DNA of 64,000 bases from Hetaerina americana (GCA_022747635.1 JAKTNV010000017.1:434001-498000), one strand, 5' to 3'. Shown: positions 1 through 13,644, counted from the first letter of the stretch. Numbers and translations: made by a program. Notes: generated by a model from the sequence alone, not told the origin.

Positions 1-205
1 GTCAGTAAATATTGAAGAATATGCAGCATTTGAATCTTTCACATAAGGATTTACTGAATAATTTGTAATAAAATTTTGTTTCAAATATAATCTTAAACAA
101 AATGGCAAAATTATCGGAAGGAAATCATGTCATGGAAGGGCAAAGCAGCTTAGAGAATTTATGGATATCGTGATAGTTGCACTAGCTGTAAAATGTGCAT
201 GCATT

Positions 206-493
206 CCAAAGAAACTGCGGGAGATGCCGCAACAGTAACTTTTAACGGAGTCATCCGCTAATGTGCATTTTAATGCAACAATTTCAGAGCGTAAAAATCA
301 TTCGCCTTGACTGGGACTCGAACCCAGATCCCTCAATATCCGGTCGAGTGCTTTAGCCACTTAAGCTACCGAGGCGTCCTCTTAAACTCTGAAATTTTGG
401 GGCTTTTAAAGGAACTAGATGTTATGACGAAATACCGTACATACAATGTCACATGCATTCGTAGTCGTGCGCGAGGCGCCACTGTCCACGAGG
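206..493 (-). mobile_element. tRNA-derived SINE, family 1, copy in minus orientation
   Basis: On the minus strand the tRNA-like core (about 378-303) has an A-box-like TAGCTTAAGTGG and a B box GGTTCGAGTCC, with seven-base acceptor strands that still mostly pair. About 110 bp of non-tRNA sequence precedes the core, and a tail ending in GCAGTTTCTTTGG follows it. The same unit occurs on the plus strand at 643-880, and 5'-truncated or diverged copies lie at 63005-63165 and 63191-63345. Repetition and the flanking non-tRNA sequence make this a SINE, not a tRNA gene. The open frame here is only a by-product of the repeat. Confidence 0.75.
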
Positions 494-539
494 TTAAAAG
501 CCAACTTTAAACACGTATGGTGTTTTCCCTTTGACAAAT

Positions 540-642
540 TCCAAAGAAACTGCGGGAGATGCCGCAACAGTAACTTTTAACGGAGTCATCCGCTAATGTG
601 CATTTTAATGCAACAATTTCAGTGCGCGAGGCGCCACTGTCC
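540..642 (-). mobile_element. Internally deleted SINE family 1 copy
   Basis: Positions 540-620 repeat 206-288 almost base for base (the tail of the SINE), but the tRNA-like centre is missing. The tail is joined directly to the 5' head segment GTGCGCGAGGCGCCACTGTC, which abuts the inverted copy that begins near 643. It is either a deletion derivative or the product of a rearrangement between two inverted copies. Confidence 0.65.
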
Positions 643-880
643 TCGTGGACAGTGGCGCCTCGCGCACGACTACGAATGCATGTGACATTGTATGTACGGT
701 ATTTCGTCATAACATCTAGTTCCTTTAAAAGCCCCAAAATTTCAGAGTTTAAGAGGACGCCTCGGTAGCTTAAGTGGCTAAAGCACTCGACCGGATATTG
801 AGGGATCTGGGTTCGAGTCCCAGTCAAGGCGAATGATTTTTACGCTCTGAAATTGTTGCATTAAAATGTGCATGCATATT
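643..880 (+). mobile_element. tRNA-derived SINE, family 1, plus orientation
   Basis: This is the inverted counterpart of 206-493. The tRNA-like core at about 758-832 shows A box, anticodon-like arm and B box in order. The anticodon loop would be CCGGATA, with C instead of the universal U33, so a functional tRNA is unlikely. Together with the minus copy it makes a large inverted repeat with arms of roughly 200 bp. Confidence 0.75.
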
Positions 881-911
881 GATGCATTAATTTAAGGAGA
901 AATAGCTACTT

Positions 912-1740
912 TCAATATTCCACCCTGGCATATTCCACCTTTCCATTTTTTAGGATGGGAACTAACACATCTGATAAAATCTTCCACCAAATTCCTCCCT
1001 TAAAAATGCTGTGAATTTGTCCATAAAAACTCTTCCTCCCACATTTTTCTATACACTTAAGTAGTTCTATGGGAATGTTATCTACCCCCTTAACTTTATT
1101 TGATTTCAATTTCCTAAATGTCTATCCTGCCATCAAGTAAACCTGGGCCTAAGTTATCCTCATAACTCATAAAGTTATGCTCAGGTCATAGTCTTCTTAT
1201 ATTTCTTAAGATTGCTGGCTTAATATCTTTACCCAGAAGATCCTCTATGTATATTTTCTGTCTCTCTTGAATCTTTCCTGGTTCCATTAATAATTTTCCT
1301 GAAGTATCTTTGATAGTAGGCACTGATTTTCCCTTCTTACTTCCAGGCAGTGCTTTCGCTTGTTGTTCCATTTAGTGCTTCTACATTCCATTTACTAAAC
1401 TGTCTTCCCTGTTTTATCCTTTTGTATTGGATGCTACACTTCACTATTACCAAATTAAGATATGAATCCACATCCACTCCTGGGAAACTGCAAGAATTAA
1501 TCATGCTGTTCCTAAATCTATGTCTAACCATAATTTAGTATAACTGATATCTTCCTGAATCGTTGAACGTTTTCCACCTACATTTATGCCCATTGTGGTG
1601 GTGAGACCCAGAGTTTGTTATGATTAAAAGCTCCTTCCTGCAGAACTCTTTTGCTTTCTTCCCATGGTCATATCTTGTTCCCAAACCGTAATCCCTTACC
1701 TGACTATCATCTGTTTGTTTGCCTGCCATTGCATTTCAAT
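912..1740 (-). mobile_element. Non-LTR retrotransposon fragment (family A): endonuclease plus start of RT
   Basis: Reading down the minus strand, short open stretches follow the usual order of an APE-type LINE ORF2. At 1729-1540 there is an endonuclease piece with DYGLGTR, the element's version of the GxHGLGxRN motif, followed by residues like EFCRKELLIITN. At 1531-1340 there is an endonuclease end in which the catalytic SDHNLV motif has become DSYLNLV, losing Asp and His. At 1371-1186 comes a linker with TIKDTSGKLLMEPGKI, and at 1109-912 the start of the RT domain with KVKGVDNIPIELLK. The frame is broken repeatedly, so the copy is dead. A plus-strand copy at 18.9-20.5 kb contains the same linker in decayed form. 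Confidence 0.8.
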
Positions 1741-2134
1741 CTCCCACCTCTATCAAATGTTTCCTTCCAAGAACCCAATTCTTTCATCTTATTGATTGTT
1801 TAAAATCTGATATGTACCATTGAGTTTTTTTTTACTTGTGGACTTTTCCTGGTATAATGTTACCATTAACTGCAAAAAGCTTGTCCAGGAGGGTACTAGG
1901 AAGTACCATTCAATGATCAGTTAAATGAAAACTTGTACCCTACACACATTTCAGCCCTCATTTCATCAACTTCAGACAGCCCAGTTTACCTGAAAATGTG
2001 CAATTACATTGAAACTTGTTTTTAATGAATATGGTCAAGGAATACATAATGTTCCTCATTTAGTGTGCATTCATTTTCACAGTGTTTCACAAGAAAGCAT
2101 CAAATTTATTATGATAATTTTTTTTCATGACTAG

Positions 2135-2914
2135 GCTCCTAATGTAACAATGGGAGCTCCAGGTTCTGCCACTCAGGGCGTCCCATGCACTCAAGGTAGT
2201 GGTGGCGTGGTAGGCTCTCAGTATGGCCGTCCTACCCAACAGACTATGCAACAAGCCGGAGGACAGGGTACACCTCAGCAGTTCCAGCAGGCTGTACGCC
2301 TTCGTCAGCAGATGATGGCTATGCAACAGCAGCAGCAACAGGTAAATTCCAATTTCCTTCTCTTTTGCAATTCATCCACCCTAGTGTCAGCATTTCTCTT
2401 TGGCATTGACATTTTTTTAGGGTTTCTGTAAAATTTTCTGATGTTTAAAATCTCTTTGTTGGGCCATTGTACACTTAGTTGTCTAAATATTTTGGTCATG
2501 TCTAAAGATAATTAAATTTGATTATTGCCTCACAAACGTTTGTAAATTTCTTTAGTGATTTTCCTAATTTACCAAAACCATTGTAAATTATATTTTTCTG
2601 TAATATTTGGAACATGTCATATATGCATCACTCAACTATACTAATAACTTTCAGTCGTGTTGCACTATCAGGAAAGTCTCTTCTATGCCATAGGCTCCCC
2701 TTAATTGCTTGAACTTTGGTAGCAATATACATTTGTCTTTGGTTTTCAGGCAGGTGCTGGGGGAGGAAGTGGGCCAACCCCTGCCTTAGTGGCACACCTT
2801 CAACGTCAGCTGAATGGCACAAATCCTGGAAACCAACCTGGACAAATGGGAGCTGGTACTGGACCAGGCCAGGGACCACAAGGGCATTACCATCATCGTC
2901 CTCCTCCATACTAA
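2135..2914 (+). CDS. Med12: C-terminal exons of a MED12-like Mediator subunit (partial)
   Basis: Two exons can be read. Exon A is 2135-2341 (69 codons, preceded by CTAG and followed by GTAAAT). Exon B is 2750-2914 (55 codons with TAA, preceded by TTTTCAG). They join in phase 0 and give about 123 residues rich in Gly, Gln, Pro and Thr, with a run of glutamines at the exon A end and a C-terminus HHRPPPY. The segment TPALVAHLQRQLNGTNP resembles the end of MED12, where ALVRQLQQQLSNT follows a glutamine-rich tract. MED12 belongs to the kinase module of Mediator and acts in the nucleus in transcriptional control. The rest of the gene lies left of the window. The MED12 assignment rests on this short motif and composition; another glutamine-rich co-regulator is the alternative. 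Confidence 0.6.
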
Positions 2915-4860
2915 TACTTGATCTCTTGTGATGCACCATTGGGTGTGGACAAAAAAGTTGCTGTGAATTCTCTTTTCTTCTCAGTTTTTGGTAAAATGTG
3001 AAATCCTAGGTGTTCTAAGTCTTGATTATCAACATTTGGTGTCAGGATCTTTCTTTTGTCACTAGGGTAAAATTACTCATTCGAAGAGTATGGTAGATCT
3101 CTTTATCATTTATTTTAGCTGCATACTGTTTATGCCGAAAATTTCATCACTTGTGCTGTGGAAGAGGGAACATGTTAAATATTTTTAAAGGATCTTAATT
3201 GGAAGGGAGAAGGCGTTGAAATTTTGTTGGAAATGTTCATAGCAGTCAAACGTGGTTTTAAAGCAAAATTGTGAAATGTTGAAAAAAAAATTAAGACATT
3301 ATTTAGCTCATCGACACTTAGCATTCATATTTCAGGGTGTGGTCACCAACCTCGTCCAGCATGGATTATATTTTGCAGCATCATCTTAGTCATCCCTCCT
3401 TGAGTTCCCTTTCTTCTGTTTCTTTATTATTTTCTCCGTTTATTTGTGGTGCCCTCCTATGTTCCCACTCCTTTCTGTTCTGTCCGGAACTCCCCAATCC
3501 CTGCATGCCAGAATGAGTGTGCACATATCTGCAGTATAGGTTTCAATACCACTGAATCAGCTTAATACTGGTGCATTTTTGTTTAATTTTACAATAAACC
3601 ACTGCCAAAGGAAATGATGCTTCGTAAGCAATATTGGTTGTATTTTGTATGTTTTTAAGCATCTAATCTTTACCATTTCCTATTCAAATCCTTCCACTGC
3701 CCGATGTTAGAAAATTATGTGCATCTACGTTCCAACTTTAAGTTTGATTCAGTGTTCATTTCTTTCTCCTTATGGTTAATATTTTTTTTTTTTTGGATTC
3801 AATATATTACCATATCATGTAAAAGTATTGAAAAAAATTATCCCAACTTTCATTGGTGTAGTACTTAATTTTCCTTCTTATTCAAAGAGTTTCCTGTTGC
3901 CAGATGCCAAGAAAAAGGTTTTTCATGGGCACTTTAAATTGTGCACATTTTTGTAATTTCTCTGTTATGTTTTTACCAGGATGAAATGATCATACAAAAA
4001 TGGTGACTCATGATACCAGTGACTCTTGGATAAACATGATTACATGAGTTTTCCTCATGTAATTGACGAGAATATTTTTGCTAGATTTTATGGATACTTG
4101 GACCATGACATAACTACTGACATGATTACATATATCCCTTATTGAAATTTTTCTTCATTTTTAATTTCTAATGATACCTAACTTCCTTCCATTATAGTGA
4201 TGAAAACACTAAGCTTTTCTCTTATTTGTATAGCCCTTGAAGATAAACAATGATTTGAACACTTGTAATTCCAGATGTGCATGCATGTTTTTATATTGGT
4301 GTGTGTTATTGTTGGACCTCATTTTAATAGACATCCAACTATTACTCACTCAATGGCATTTTAAAGCCTATTGCTATTCATTGTATGTTAATTGTGTTAA
4401 AATGAATGTGAATATATTTGAAACATTATATGAGATTGCAATATATGAATATTTTTATTTATCTACTTTTAGGAAGAAAATTCAGAATTTTTTATTGAGT
4501 TTTATCCAATTGTGTCAATATATTATTTAATTCTTTATTGTTGACATGTTTTTGTGTGCTTGAGTAGTAGTTTAATAATATTTAATGTGTAAATGGACAG
4601 GGACATTTTCTAAGGATAAGAATTTTCTCGCATAAATGTACATACCTGGCATTACAGCGTATAAACATCTGAGGAAGTATAATATTTGATTTTTAACATA
4701 TCTCAAATGATAAACTTTGTGTTTTCTCAGGTGAGAAGCAAGGATCACATCATGTCAATAACATTGTTGAGTTTCTTGTATGGAACATGACATTTTATTG
4801 GCCTCCTTAAGGCTGCCTAGAACACTTTGTAAATAAAATACTACAGTATTATCAGGATGA
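2915..4860 (+). other. 3' UTR and downstream flank of the MED12-like gene
   Basis: No coding exon is visible. Candidate polyadenylation signals AATAAA lie at 3593-3598 and 4832-4837, so the 3' UTR could be about 0.7 or 1.9 kb. The sequence is AT-rich and I recognise no repeat in it. Confidence 0.4.
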
Positions 4861-6904
4861 ATGTTTTTGGTTGTTCATTACTAAGAGTAAAGGCTGCTCC
4901 AAAACTATTTTGCAACAATAATGATAAGTTCCATATTACCTACAGTATCCGAATTAAAATGTTTAACCCTTAATGCTTGTCCAACACAGCAGTTTCTTAT
5001 CTGCTCATTTCTTAAACATGGTCCATCATGGCTTCTACATTTGATATTTCACTAGTCTTAACGTAAAGGGTTGAGATCTTGAATTCATCTGTAGAGACAT
5101 ATCCAGTATTTCGAATTGCTTCAAATGAATGCTCTTGATTAATTTGTTGATTATCATCATAACTCTTGCCCTTTGTATAAGACATTGAGTGAACTCATGC
5201 ATATCATGATTCATCATGACATATTGGTGTGGCTTTACATTGCCTGTTGGGAACAATTTCCTTGTAACAAAAGGAATACCATTGAATTTCGCACCTTGTA
5301 TTTTAATTGAGATTTTTTATTGCCTCCAATTTGGTCTTATTTTAACATGTGTGGGTTCAAATATATATTTTGACCTATCAAAATAGTCCTAATTGTCTTT
5401 CGTTTAATGTTGAGGAAACTTATTTACTATGTAATAAAATGGATACTGGTGAAATTCACTTTTTGTAATTTGAAAAACAGTTGATGTATCTCTCACTTCA
5501 ACTATAATTTGTCTCTTGATGAAACTATTAATTTCCCATTTTTGCCAAGACCATGTTCCAGTGACCTCTTGGAAAGTAACTTCTTTCCCCTTAAGAAGTG
5601 AGCAGAATTTTCACTTGGAGATAATTTTTTATTTAACTGGCATTGCCTTAGAAGGTTAATAACACTATAACTATAAGAATGATATCATGTTGTAGCACCA
5701 ACTATGATATGATTGTATTGTGTAATAATTACTGCAAACAATGGATTAAAGGGCAATGTTATCAGTGATAGCAATTAAAATGAACAATGCTATAAAGAGC
5801 ATATTGGGTAATAACTGGCGTAAAAGAGAGTGTGGGTGAGCAACAACTTAAGAAGTGGAAAATGATGTGCATGAATGAAAAGGTGTGCATGATTTAATGA
5901 AGTGCATGTGCAGGAGGAGCATCTCTTTTCTCTTGTTTTCCTTCCCTGCGACTGAAGTAGAGGGGATAATGGCTTAAAAGTTAGCATGGAGAGCCCTCTT
6001 CAATGTTGAATGGACCCAAACAAGCTCTCAGGTTCTAGGAAGAGAAACTGAGGGCAAAACACGTTGAGATTCCAGCCAGACATTACTGTGAAGCTAAATG
6101 TTGGCCATCAAGGTGATACCATGGCAAATACCTTCTGAAGACATCATAAATTGGGAAAGACAAGACATTAATTCCCTAGGTTAATAGGTGTTGTTCATGT
6201 TTTGGAGGAGGTTATAGGTATACAGGATTCAAACTCATGATTCTTACCCCACTATTCTTTAACTGTGTTTTCACCTCACTGCTCAAGTGATAAATACAAT
6301 TTGTCAAAATAATTTCAGATGAAAGTCATCAATTGGATAATTTATATGCTAAATTAATTTGCTAACTACTTCCTGAAAATATAGTTAGTGTGATTTCTTA
6401 TTTAATGTGAATACAATCACTTCAGCGTGCATACTCAATGCCATTTTCACTCTTAAGTTAATATCCTATCCTATTAAATACATACTATTAGTTTTTAAGG
6501 ATAATGATAAATAACAAATCACATAGTTTCAGGCATGATGTGGTGGAAATCAAGCATAATAATGAACAAATAGTAACACTTTTCAACTAGAAATAGATTT
6601 GATCCATGACTAAGTTTCAATTAACTACATCATCTTCAGGTGAAAACTGCAGTCCAGTTCCGAATTATGTAACTTTTAACTGGGGAGGGAAATATGTTGT
6701 AGAAGAGAGAGGGGAATGGGGCTTGAAAGGAAAATTGTGGATGGTTTAGCAGAGGATAGCGAACTAAATGGAAATGCTGAGTACATAAAATACCATCTGA
6801 ATGCGAAGCCACATAAAATTCACCATCAACTTCCCTTAGGACATAATGAGACTGTGAAGCACTCATGTCCTGATGCCCCGCCTTTGTTCCTCCACCTGGT
6901 GTAT

Positions 6905-7140
6905 GCCAAGTCTATTTATTTATTTATTTATCAACTTAATTGGGCAAGGTTGAGACTTATAGTCCCTTCTTCCACCTAACCCTTGGACATTACATACAAC
7001 CAAACCCTAGATGGAGGAAACTCCATCTAGATAGGAATCGAACCCATGACCTCTGGTTTGGCCCCACTACCGCCGGGGCCAACCCAGAGGTCGTGGGTTC
7101 AATTACATTGCCCCATCGGGGCCGGCAAGTCTAGTGAATC
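6905..7140. repeat. tRNA-like SINE fragments in inverted arrangement with (TATT)n
   Basis: A (TATT)n run at about 6912-6930 leads into a block where two B-box-like elements face opposite ways: GGTTCGATTCC on the minus strand near 7043 and GTGGGTTCAATTAC on the plus strand near 7095-7108. Between them GACCTCTGGTTTGGCC and GGCCAACCCAGAGGTC form an imperfect palindrome. This looks like two head-joined SINE pieces. It is a different family from the SINE at the left edge. Confidence 0.5.
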
Positions 7141-10100
7141 TTTTTCCTCTTCCCACCATTCTTAGGATCTTAATCCCCTGAGACTGGTGACCACCATCTA
7201 CCCCTGCTCTTCAGTTTCCATTTCCTGGTGCAGCTATGGTACACTGATATGACTGCAAAATCACCGAAGTGGTATCTGAACCTTCTGTTTTGTGTTAAAT
7301 GTCTTTAATGTTGCATTTTATGCTGTACATGACTATCCTCCACTAACCGTTTATGTAACTTGCCTTTCTCTATTCAAGTTACATTCCCCTCCCTCTTCCT
7401 ACCACATATTTCCCTCCCTGGTTAAAAGGATTAGAAGTCGGCACCAGTCTAGTGGAAAAGTGTTACTGTGTGTTATTTATCATGCTGATAAATAGAAATA
7501 TTTTCCAGTTATGCAATGATCATCAGTAGCTATCTTATAATTGTTCAAGGAAATCTTCATACTACTCTGGTAACTCTCCCTTTATGTATTGATTTCTCAA
7601 CTGTAGGTTTAATACGTAGTTGAAAGTACCCACCTATGGTTATTTCAATTTTTAGTATACCAATTCGCACAGGTAATTTTCCTTTTGACATCGAGTAAAA
7701 TAAATGAATATGCCTTAGAAATATTTCATTATACCAACTTTTATTCATTACCTTTACATGACAGGAGAATATTTAGTGAAAAGGCACACAGGAAAATTAA
7801 TCTTAAATACATCAAGAATAATATATATATATATTTTTCACATTTAATTATTATAAATGCTCATATCTAGCAAAAGTATTAATTTTTACATCAGACTGAT
7901 TTCAGAATGTCAAATTAAGATGATAAATAGTGAAACATGAAAAGAAGCCTCACATTATTTTCCTTTTATCCCATCATATAACAAATCCATGTATGTATTC
8001 TGTAGCCAATAATGATGAGAAATACACAAATATTTTAAGTGAAATATATAATTTATTGGTTCAGTGGATGAATGATGCGCTTAAGTCATGTTGCAAATCA
8101 ACAAGGCACTGAAGAAGATAATTTTATTTTCGGTGGCTAAAAATCTATATTATCAGTGGGAGATAGTTTACAGTTCAGGAATATGATAAAATTAAACCCA
8201 AGAGTGATATGATTTTCCTCAAGGTCTTTAAAGCTGTTGAGTGCACGAAAAACATGGGTTAGAAAGAATATAAGCTCATTTGAAAAATCAGAATTTATAA
8301 AATACTGTTTGATGCCCAAATTTTGATATTGATACAACACAATCATCATACCTGAGTAGAGATGATTTTCAAATTCATCTAGAGTAATGTGAATAACACA
8401 TACTTGTACGATGAAAAGTTAGCAATACTTTGCTATGAAATTTTTCTGGATCCCTCAGTATTTTTTTCAATTTTGAGTATTAACATTGTAGTACAGACAT
8501 AACACTAACTCCTTTCTAATGACCTAATAGATTTGACCATGATCACACTATTTAATCCTGACGGTATTTTAAGGATTATTCATGTTTGAAGTTAACATCT
8601 CAGCTAACTCAGTCTAAATAGCCATAAGTGCTAAAAATCTGAGTTTTGATTCTTGATTTCATGGTAATTAACTTATACCAGTTTTTTTAGTTTACCTGCA
8701 TATTAAGTTCTTTACTTAAATTAATTTCACTAAGGCCATAAGAAATGCCCAAATTTAAAGGACTGCTTTAAATAACCTAGAAATAACTTTTATGCATGGT
8801 TTTAATAATATTTATTAATCATACAATTGAAAAAAGCATCAATGAACTTGTAGTTTAAATGAAAAACAACATCAAAGTCTCCTTACTCTTAAGACAAATT
8901 TCAGCACACTTAGTAATATACTTTGTTACTTCACATTGATAATTTTTCTTTTGGGATATAATACATCTCAATGGCAAGAATTACTTTATTCTTATGCACT
9001 CAGAAGCACATTTAACAAAAATGAATTATCACCTGCATTATGACATTGTGAGAACATTTTAGTTCAGCATTTTTAATAATGGTAACAAGTGAACAACATT
9101 ATTCTTCCCTTGGAAGAACATTTATCGAAACATTCATATGACCCATGTTTCTGTAGCTCATTGTGGTTTACTTTCTCAAGTAAGTGACATCCAGGATCTC
9201 AGATTTAAATGGTAAGAAAATATGAATAATTTTAACTGTAAAGTATACAATTTGCTTTCAAATCTTCAGATCTTGTTGACTCTGAAACCTAATTTCTTTA
9301 ACCATGAATTTTTCATTGTATGAATTTAATGCCTAAAGTATGTAAATACTTATTTCTCCGCCAGAAGTTTAAAAATTGTTATGCATCTTTCCTGATTTCA
9401 GAACTTTGAAATGCATTCCTGGAACACTGCAGGTTCCCAATTTTTCTGTGATTCATTTATTTGTGAGTGATAACTTGTAAATGCCCCTCGGTAGTTAGGC
9501 ACAATTTTTAAAATAACAAAAATTGTCTGCCATAAGTTTCCACCTTTTTAGAAACATTTTCAGTGAAATAAGTTTGTGACCTCCGAATGATGACAAACAT
9601 ATAAGAAAGTCAAATGGTTAAGTGTTTTTTGTGCAAGATCGGTTGTCAGTAAGTTAAAAATAGTTGGTATTCCAAGGGAATATTTTTGGAATGCATTTTG
9701 AATCTGCTAAATTTTCCATCCTGACTCCTAAAATTGCATCCTTCATCAATGATAAATAATTTTTACTTGCTGACGACACTAATAACCAAGTAGGGCCAAC
9801 AACGAATCCAAAAATTTCCTGTTTAAAATTCACCGTAATAATTCAATGCTATTTAATTATCAAAATTAGTCGATTCCAAGAACTCAAAAGAATGATCAAC
9901 AACAAAATTGACACTTAACCTTACCATTTCCTGGGAGACAATTATCCCAAACAATGCAACAGTTAAAGCTCCTGTAGCTTAACATAATTCTTATTCACCA
10001 TTTTCATTTCATTTATTAAAATAACTAGGCAAAAGTTAGCACAGGCAGTGGCTCAGTTTATTTAATATACTGCTAGAAATCAATGGTGAAATTTACCACT

Positions 10101-11705
10101 AGGTATTTCATATCCACAAGTATAGTTAATAATTTATCCACAAAACAACCAGATTTACAAATGTTAGTGACTATACAGTTAATATTTGACTATTAAATAA
10201 AATAGTACATTTTTCACTCTCATTTATGTTGGCAGAAACTAACTATGAAGAAAGAGTTGGTTTTATTGCTGCACAAAAGCTGGAAATCATAAAGTTGACC
10301 TTCAACACCAATGCTATTCGAGTTAAGTACATTTGAAATCTGAGCTTAATTTACATATCCCAGGAAAGTTAAGGATAATGAAATACTCAGTATTTATAGT
10401 AGTTGGTTAAACAAGAACCAGCAGGGTAATTTAGCTCTACCTCTCCATGTAGGTGAGGTTTCCCTTCCCCATGATTATGTAGACAATTCTGCCAGATTTG
10501 TTTGTGCTTAATTTATGCTATTTCCAGTAATGACCTAGACTTTTCATTTGTTTCTCATTCTAGTTTGGCTTTTATTTATTAGTTTTGCAAATCATGTTGT
10601 CATATAAATTCTATAAGAAACTAGCACTCCGAAATTTGCCCTTAATAAATGATATTTTGTATTCCACTTACAGCACACAGTGATGAGATATGGCAACAAC
10701 TTTTTCCTTCAAAATCGGAAAGTGGGGTGCTATGCTTAGCTCCATTCACTGGCTAAAAATGTTGTTTTCTATGTATATAAACAATACATAAATAATTATC
10801 TGATAAACGAAAAAATATCCCAATGATGTCTTGGAATTTGTGTCAACATAACTGAATGCTACACAGGCCACAAATTGCTGATTTAGCTGATAAGGAATGT
10901 ACATTTCAATTGCTTTCACAACTCTTTCAAATTAGTGTCTCTTGAAAGTCTAAAAAATGAAAGTGAATGTTATAATTCTTACTTTGAAATGATAAAATTC
11001 CTTAATTAAGAAGCAATGTAGATCTCATGCACTGAAGAAAAGATAATGCATAAGAGTTACAATATAAATAATGTAAATGGAACAATGAAAAAGTTAAGAA
11101 ATTCAATGAAAATCATTTCAGGGAGTAGTTCAACTAGAGTATGTATTAAGTAAAACCATCAATTTTTGCTCACTCTATACGTTTTCAATTAATGACTCAG
11201 ACAGAGTTAACTTATTCTGTGATTTACCTGCGACTCATATTCAGGTTTTCATAAGTCTGAACTTAAAGCAAGAAATTTCTTAAATTATATTTAAAGATAC
11301 GCAATACATAAAAACTTCTTGCCTCTGTAAATTCTATTGCTATGTCTGAGAGCATTCAAGATCAACAAACTGGGATAAAGCTAAAACACAATCACTGGTA
11401 GCTATAAATGATATCACTTAATACTATTAAAAGTTTCAAATGTACACATCAAACATTTTGGATTAGATAAGAACAAAATTGTTATCATAGCTTGTTTTAC
11501 TCTATAAACCATATTTTGGGATAAAATGATAAAACTAATTTTTTTGGTGTTGTTAATACAAGTTACAATATGACAAATAAAAAAATACTGCCAGCAATCT
11601 TCAAGTTTGCAAGCAAGTTGGTTTTGATGGACAAATGTAGAGCTCATCCTGAACTAAGGCATATCATATTTTACCAAAAATTGCTAACATAAATTAGCAA
11701 GCCTT

Positions 11706-11730
11706 TCCAAAGAAACTGCGGGAGATGCCC
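11706..11730. repeat. 25-bp SINE family 1 fragment
   Basis: TCCAAAGAAACTGCGGGAGA plus the next four bases match the tail of the SINE at 206-290 and 540-620. The similarity stops abruptly on both sides. Confidence 0.5.
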
Positions 11731-12801
11731 TTTTTAGATACACCGTTTTTCCTCATTAGTCTACCACCAGATTGAAAATGTAATTTATATGGATGAGTCA
11801 ATGCAATAATGTGTGAATAACCAATTTTCTTTTACTTCAATAGAAATAGTCTTATTTGATGTAAATTACAGTAAATGCCTCCAAATGATGAAATTAGCAC
11901 AAAGGTATGAAATGGTGAGCTGCCTTCATCTGACTCAGCAACTCTCAAATTAAATTCATGGTGGAGAAGAATATTAGCACAAAAACATCATTGAGGTGTC
12001 TCATTACAGTAAATTTTATCCAAAGCCCAAAGGCTACAGAAGCATACATAGCAATACATACAATATTCATTTTCCTAAAAAAATATATGTATCAGTAAGT
12101 AAAACTTTGGTACAACACTGGAAACGAACCTTTAAATAATAATTAAGCTGCTTTTTAAAAGTAATGTGCCTCGGAGAAAAATGATGGGTTCTAGCATATT
12201 GCACATAATTAACCATCTTGTTGAATAAACAGCTGATACAGTGGAACTTATATCATATATTTATCTTCATAATCATTTACAAGGGACGACTTGAGACACA
12301 AATTGGCCAAATAATTATGTAGGCTTGTTTTTTGCGATGCTGATTTTCTTTCGAAAGTTCAATACAAGCTTTGCTTAAACTTTTTTGGGTATTCATCCAT
12401 CAATCGGATCAATGATTGTGACACACACCACAGGATATAGACTGCCATTTAGGGATACCATATTTATATCAAGTATTGATAACAACTTTTTACCATGTAA
12501 AAACTTATTGATGGGGCAAAACAAGTAAATAGTACTACTGTTCCCTCTTCTAGTCAAAGTGACATTTAGCAATACTGATGCAAAATGAAAATTACAATTA
12601 AGAAATCAAATAAAGATTTTAGTCACACTCCATGCATATAACACAAGTAGCAAATAGTCTGTAGCCAATAATTTAGCACCTCCTTAAATGCTTAAAACTT
12701 CAAGACTCTCTCTCTACTTCCAGGATTCCCAACGACATGATAGCAGGACTAGATACATTTTGGTAACATTTCTCAGTAACAAAACCTTCATGGTAACATT
12801 A

Positions 12802-13049
12802 CAATCTGATCTTTCCCTCATACAATAAAATCATAATGCATACTTTCTTTCAAACATTATGCCATATTGTTTTTTGTGATGTTACACTACTAAGAGACCG
12901 TAAAATGAACTTCCACAACAATAAACAATCTGATCTTTCCCTCATACAATAAAATCATAATGCATACTTTCTTTCAAACATTATGCCATATTGTTTTTTG
13001 TGATGTTACACTACTAAGAGACCGTAAAATGAACTTCCACAACAATAAA
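12802..13049. repeat. Perfect tandem duplication, 2 x 124 bp
   Basis: Positions 12802-12925 and 12926-13049 are identical as far as I can read. Both begin CAATCTGATCTTTCCC and end CACAACAATAAA. The unit contains no coding signal. No mismatch means either a very recent duplication or an assembly artefact. Confidence 0.9.
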
Positions 13050-13644
13050 TGGGTAATTCATGAAATAACTAAATATTTAAGCACTGATAATCTAAATTCT
13101 AGTCCTTTTTACTTCACTTACAAAATTTTTACCGCATTGAGTTTAAACATTTGGTGACATATGAGAAAATAATTTCCAAGAAGGGCATATTCCTAAGTTG
13201 TGCATTCACTTCACTTCAATTGATTCTGATTCCACATGGATAGGAAAATACAAGTATCACTATAAATTCACACCCAAGGAGTTATGCTACATGACTTTAC
13301 CATGCTCCCATTACATGACATATTTCTGTGGCAATTAGTATACTTACAGAATAATTTATACTTCAAATAACTTACGATTTAAAGCTCTTTAAAAAAATAC
13401 ACCGATAGCAAAATGTATATACTTCTTGTCCCTACTTTGTCACAACAAGAATTTTGAATGCCTTAAAAGTATGACATTGCCAAAATGATTGGGCCCTGTT
13501 TATACAGTAATGTACATACCATTTACACACATTCTAAAATTAATCCCAAAGGCTTGAGATCAGGCCTTAATATCACATTATGCAATAAAACTGTACAACT
13601 TCCAAAAGTATTATTGACTCAATCCCACGCAACTCAGAACAGGC

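Larger units (their letters stand above)
4861..13644. other. Gene-free region between convergent MED12-like gene and Sply
   Basis: Apart from the SINE-like block near 6.9-7.1 kb, a 25-bp SINE fragment at 11706 and the 124-bp duplication at 12.8 kb, I see no exon, transposase or RNA gene here. The open frames are short, AT-rich and without recognisable motifs. The right end probably includes the 3' UTR of Sply, which is transcribed leftward; its poly(A) site could not be fixed. Confidence 0.5.

Noticed and set aside
307..827. Two opposite protein-coding genes with the same 62 first residues
   Set aside because: They are the two arms of the inverted SINE pair read in mirror-image frames; there is no coding evidence.
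758..832. tRNA gene
   Set aside because: A and B boxes are good, but the anticodon loop lacks U33, an acceptor pair is mismatched and the whole unit with flanks is repeated several times. It is a SINE.
4237..4530. Open frame of 97 codons after the MED12-like gene
   Set aside because: Composition follows the AT-rich DNA, no motif or splice signal is seen, and it lies in the 3' flank.
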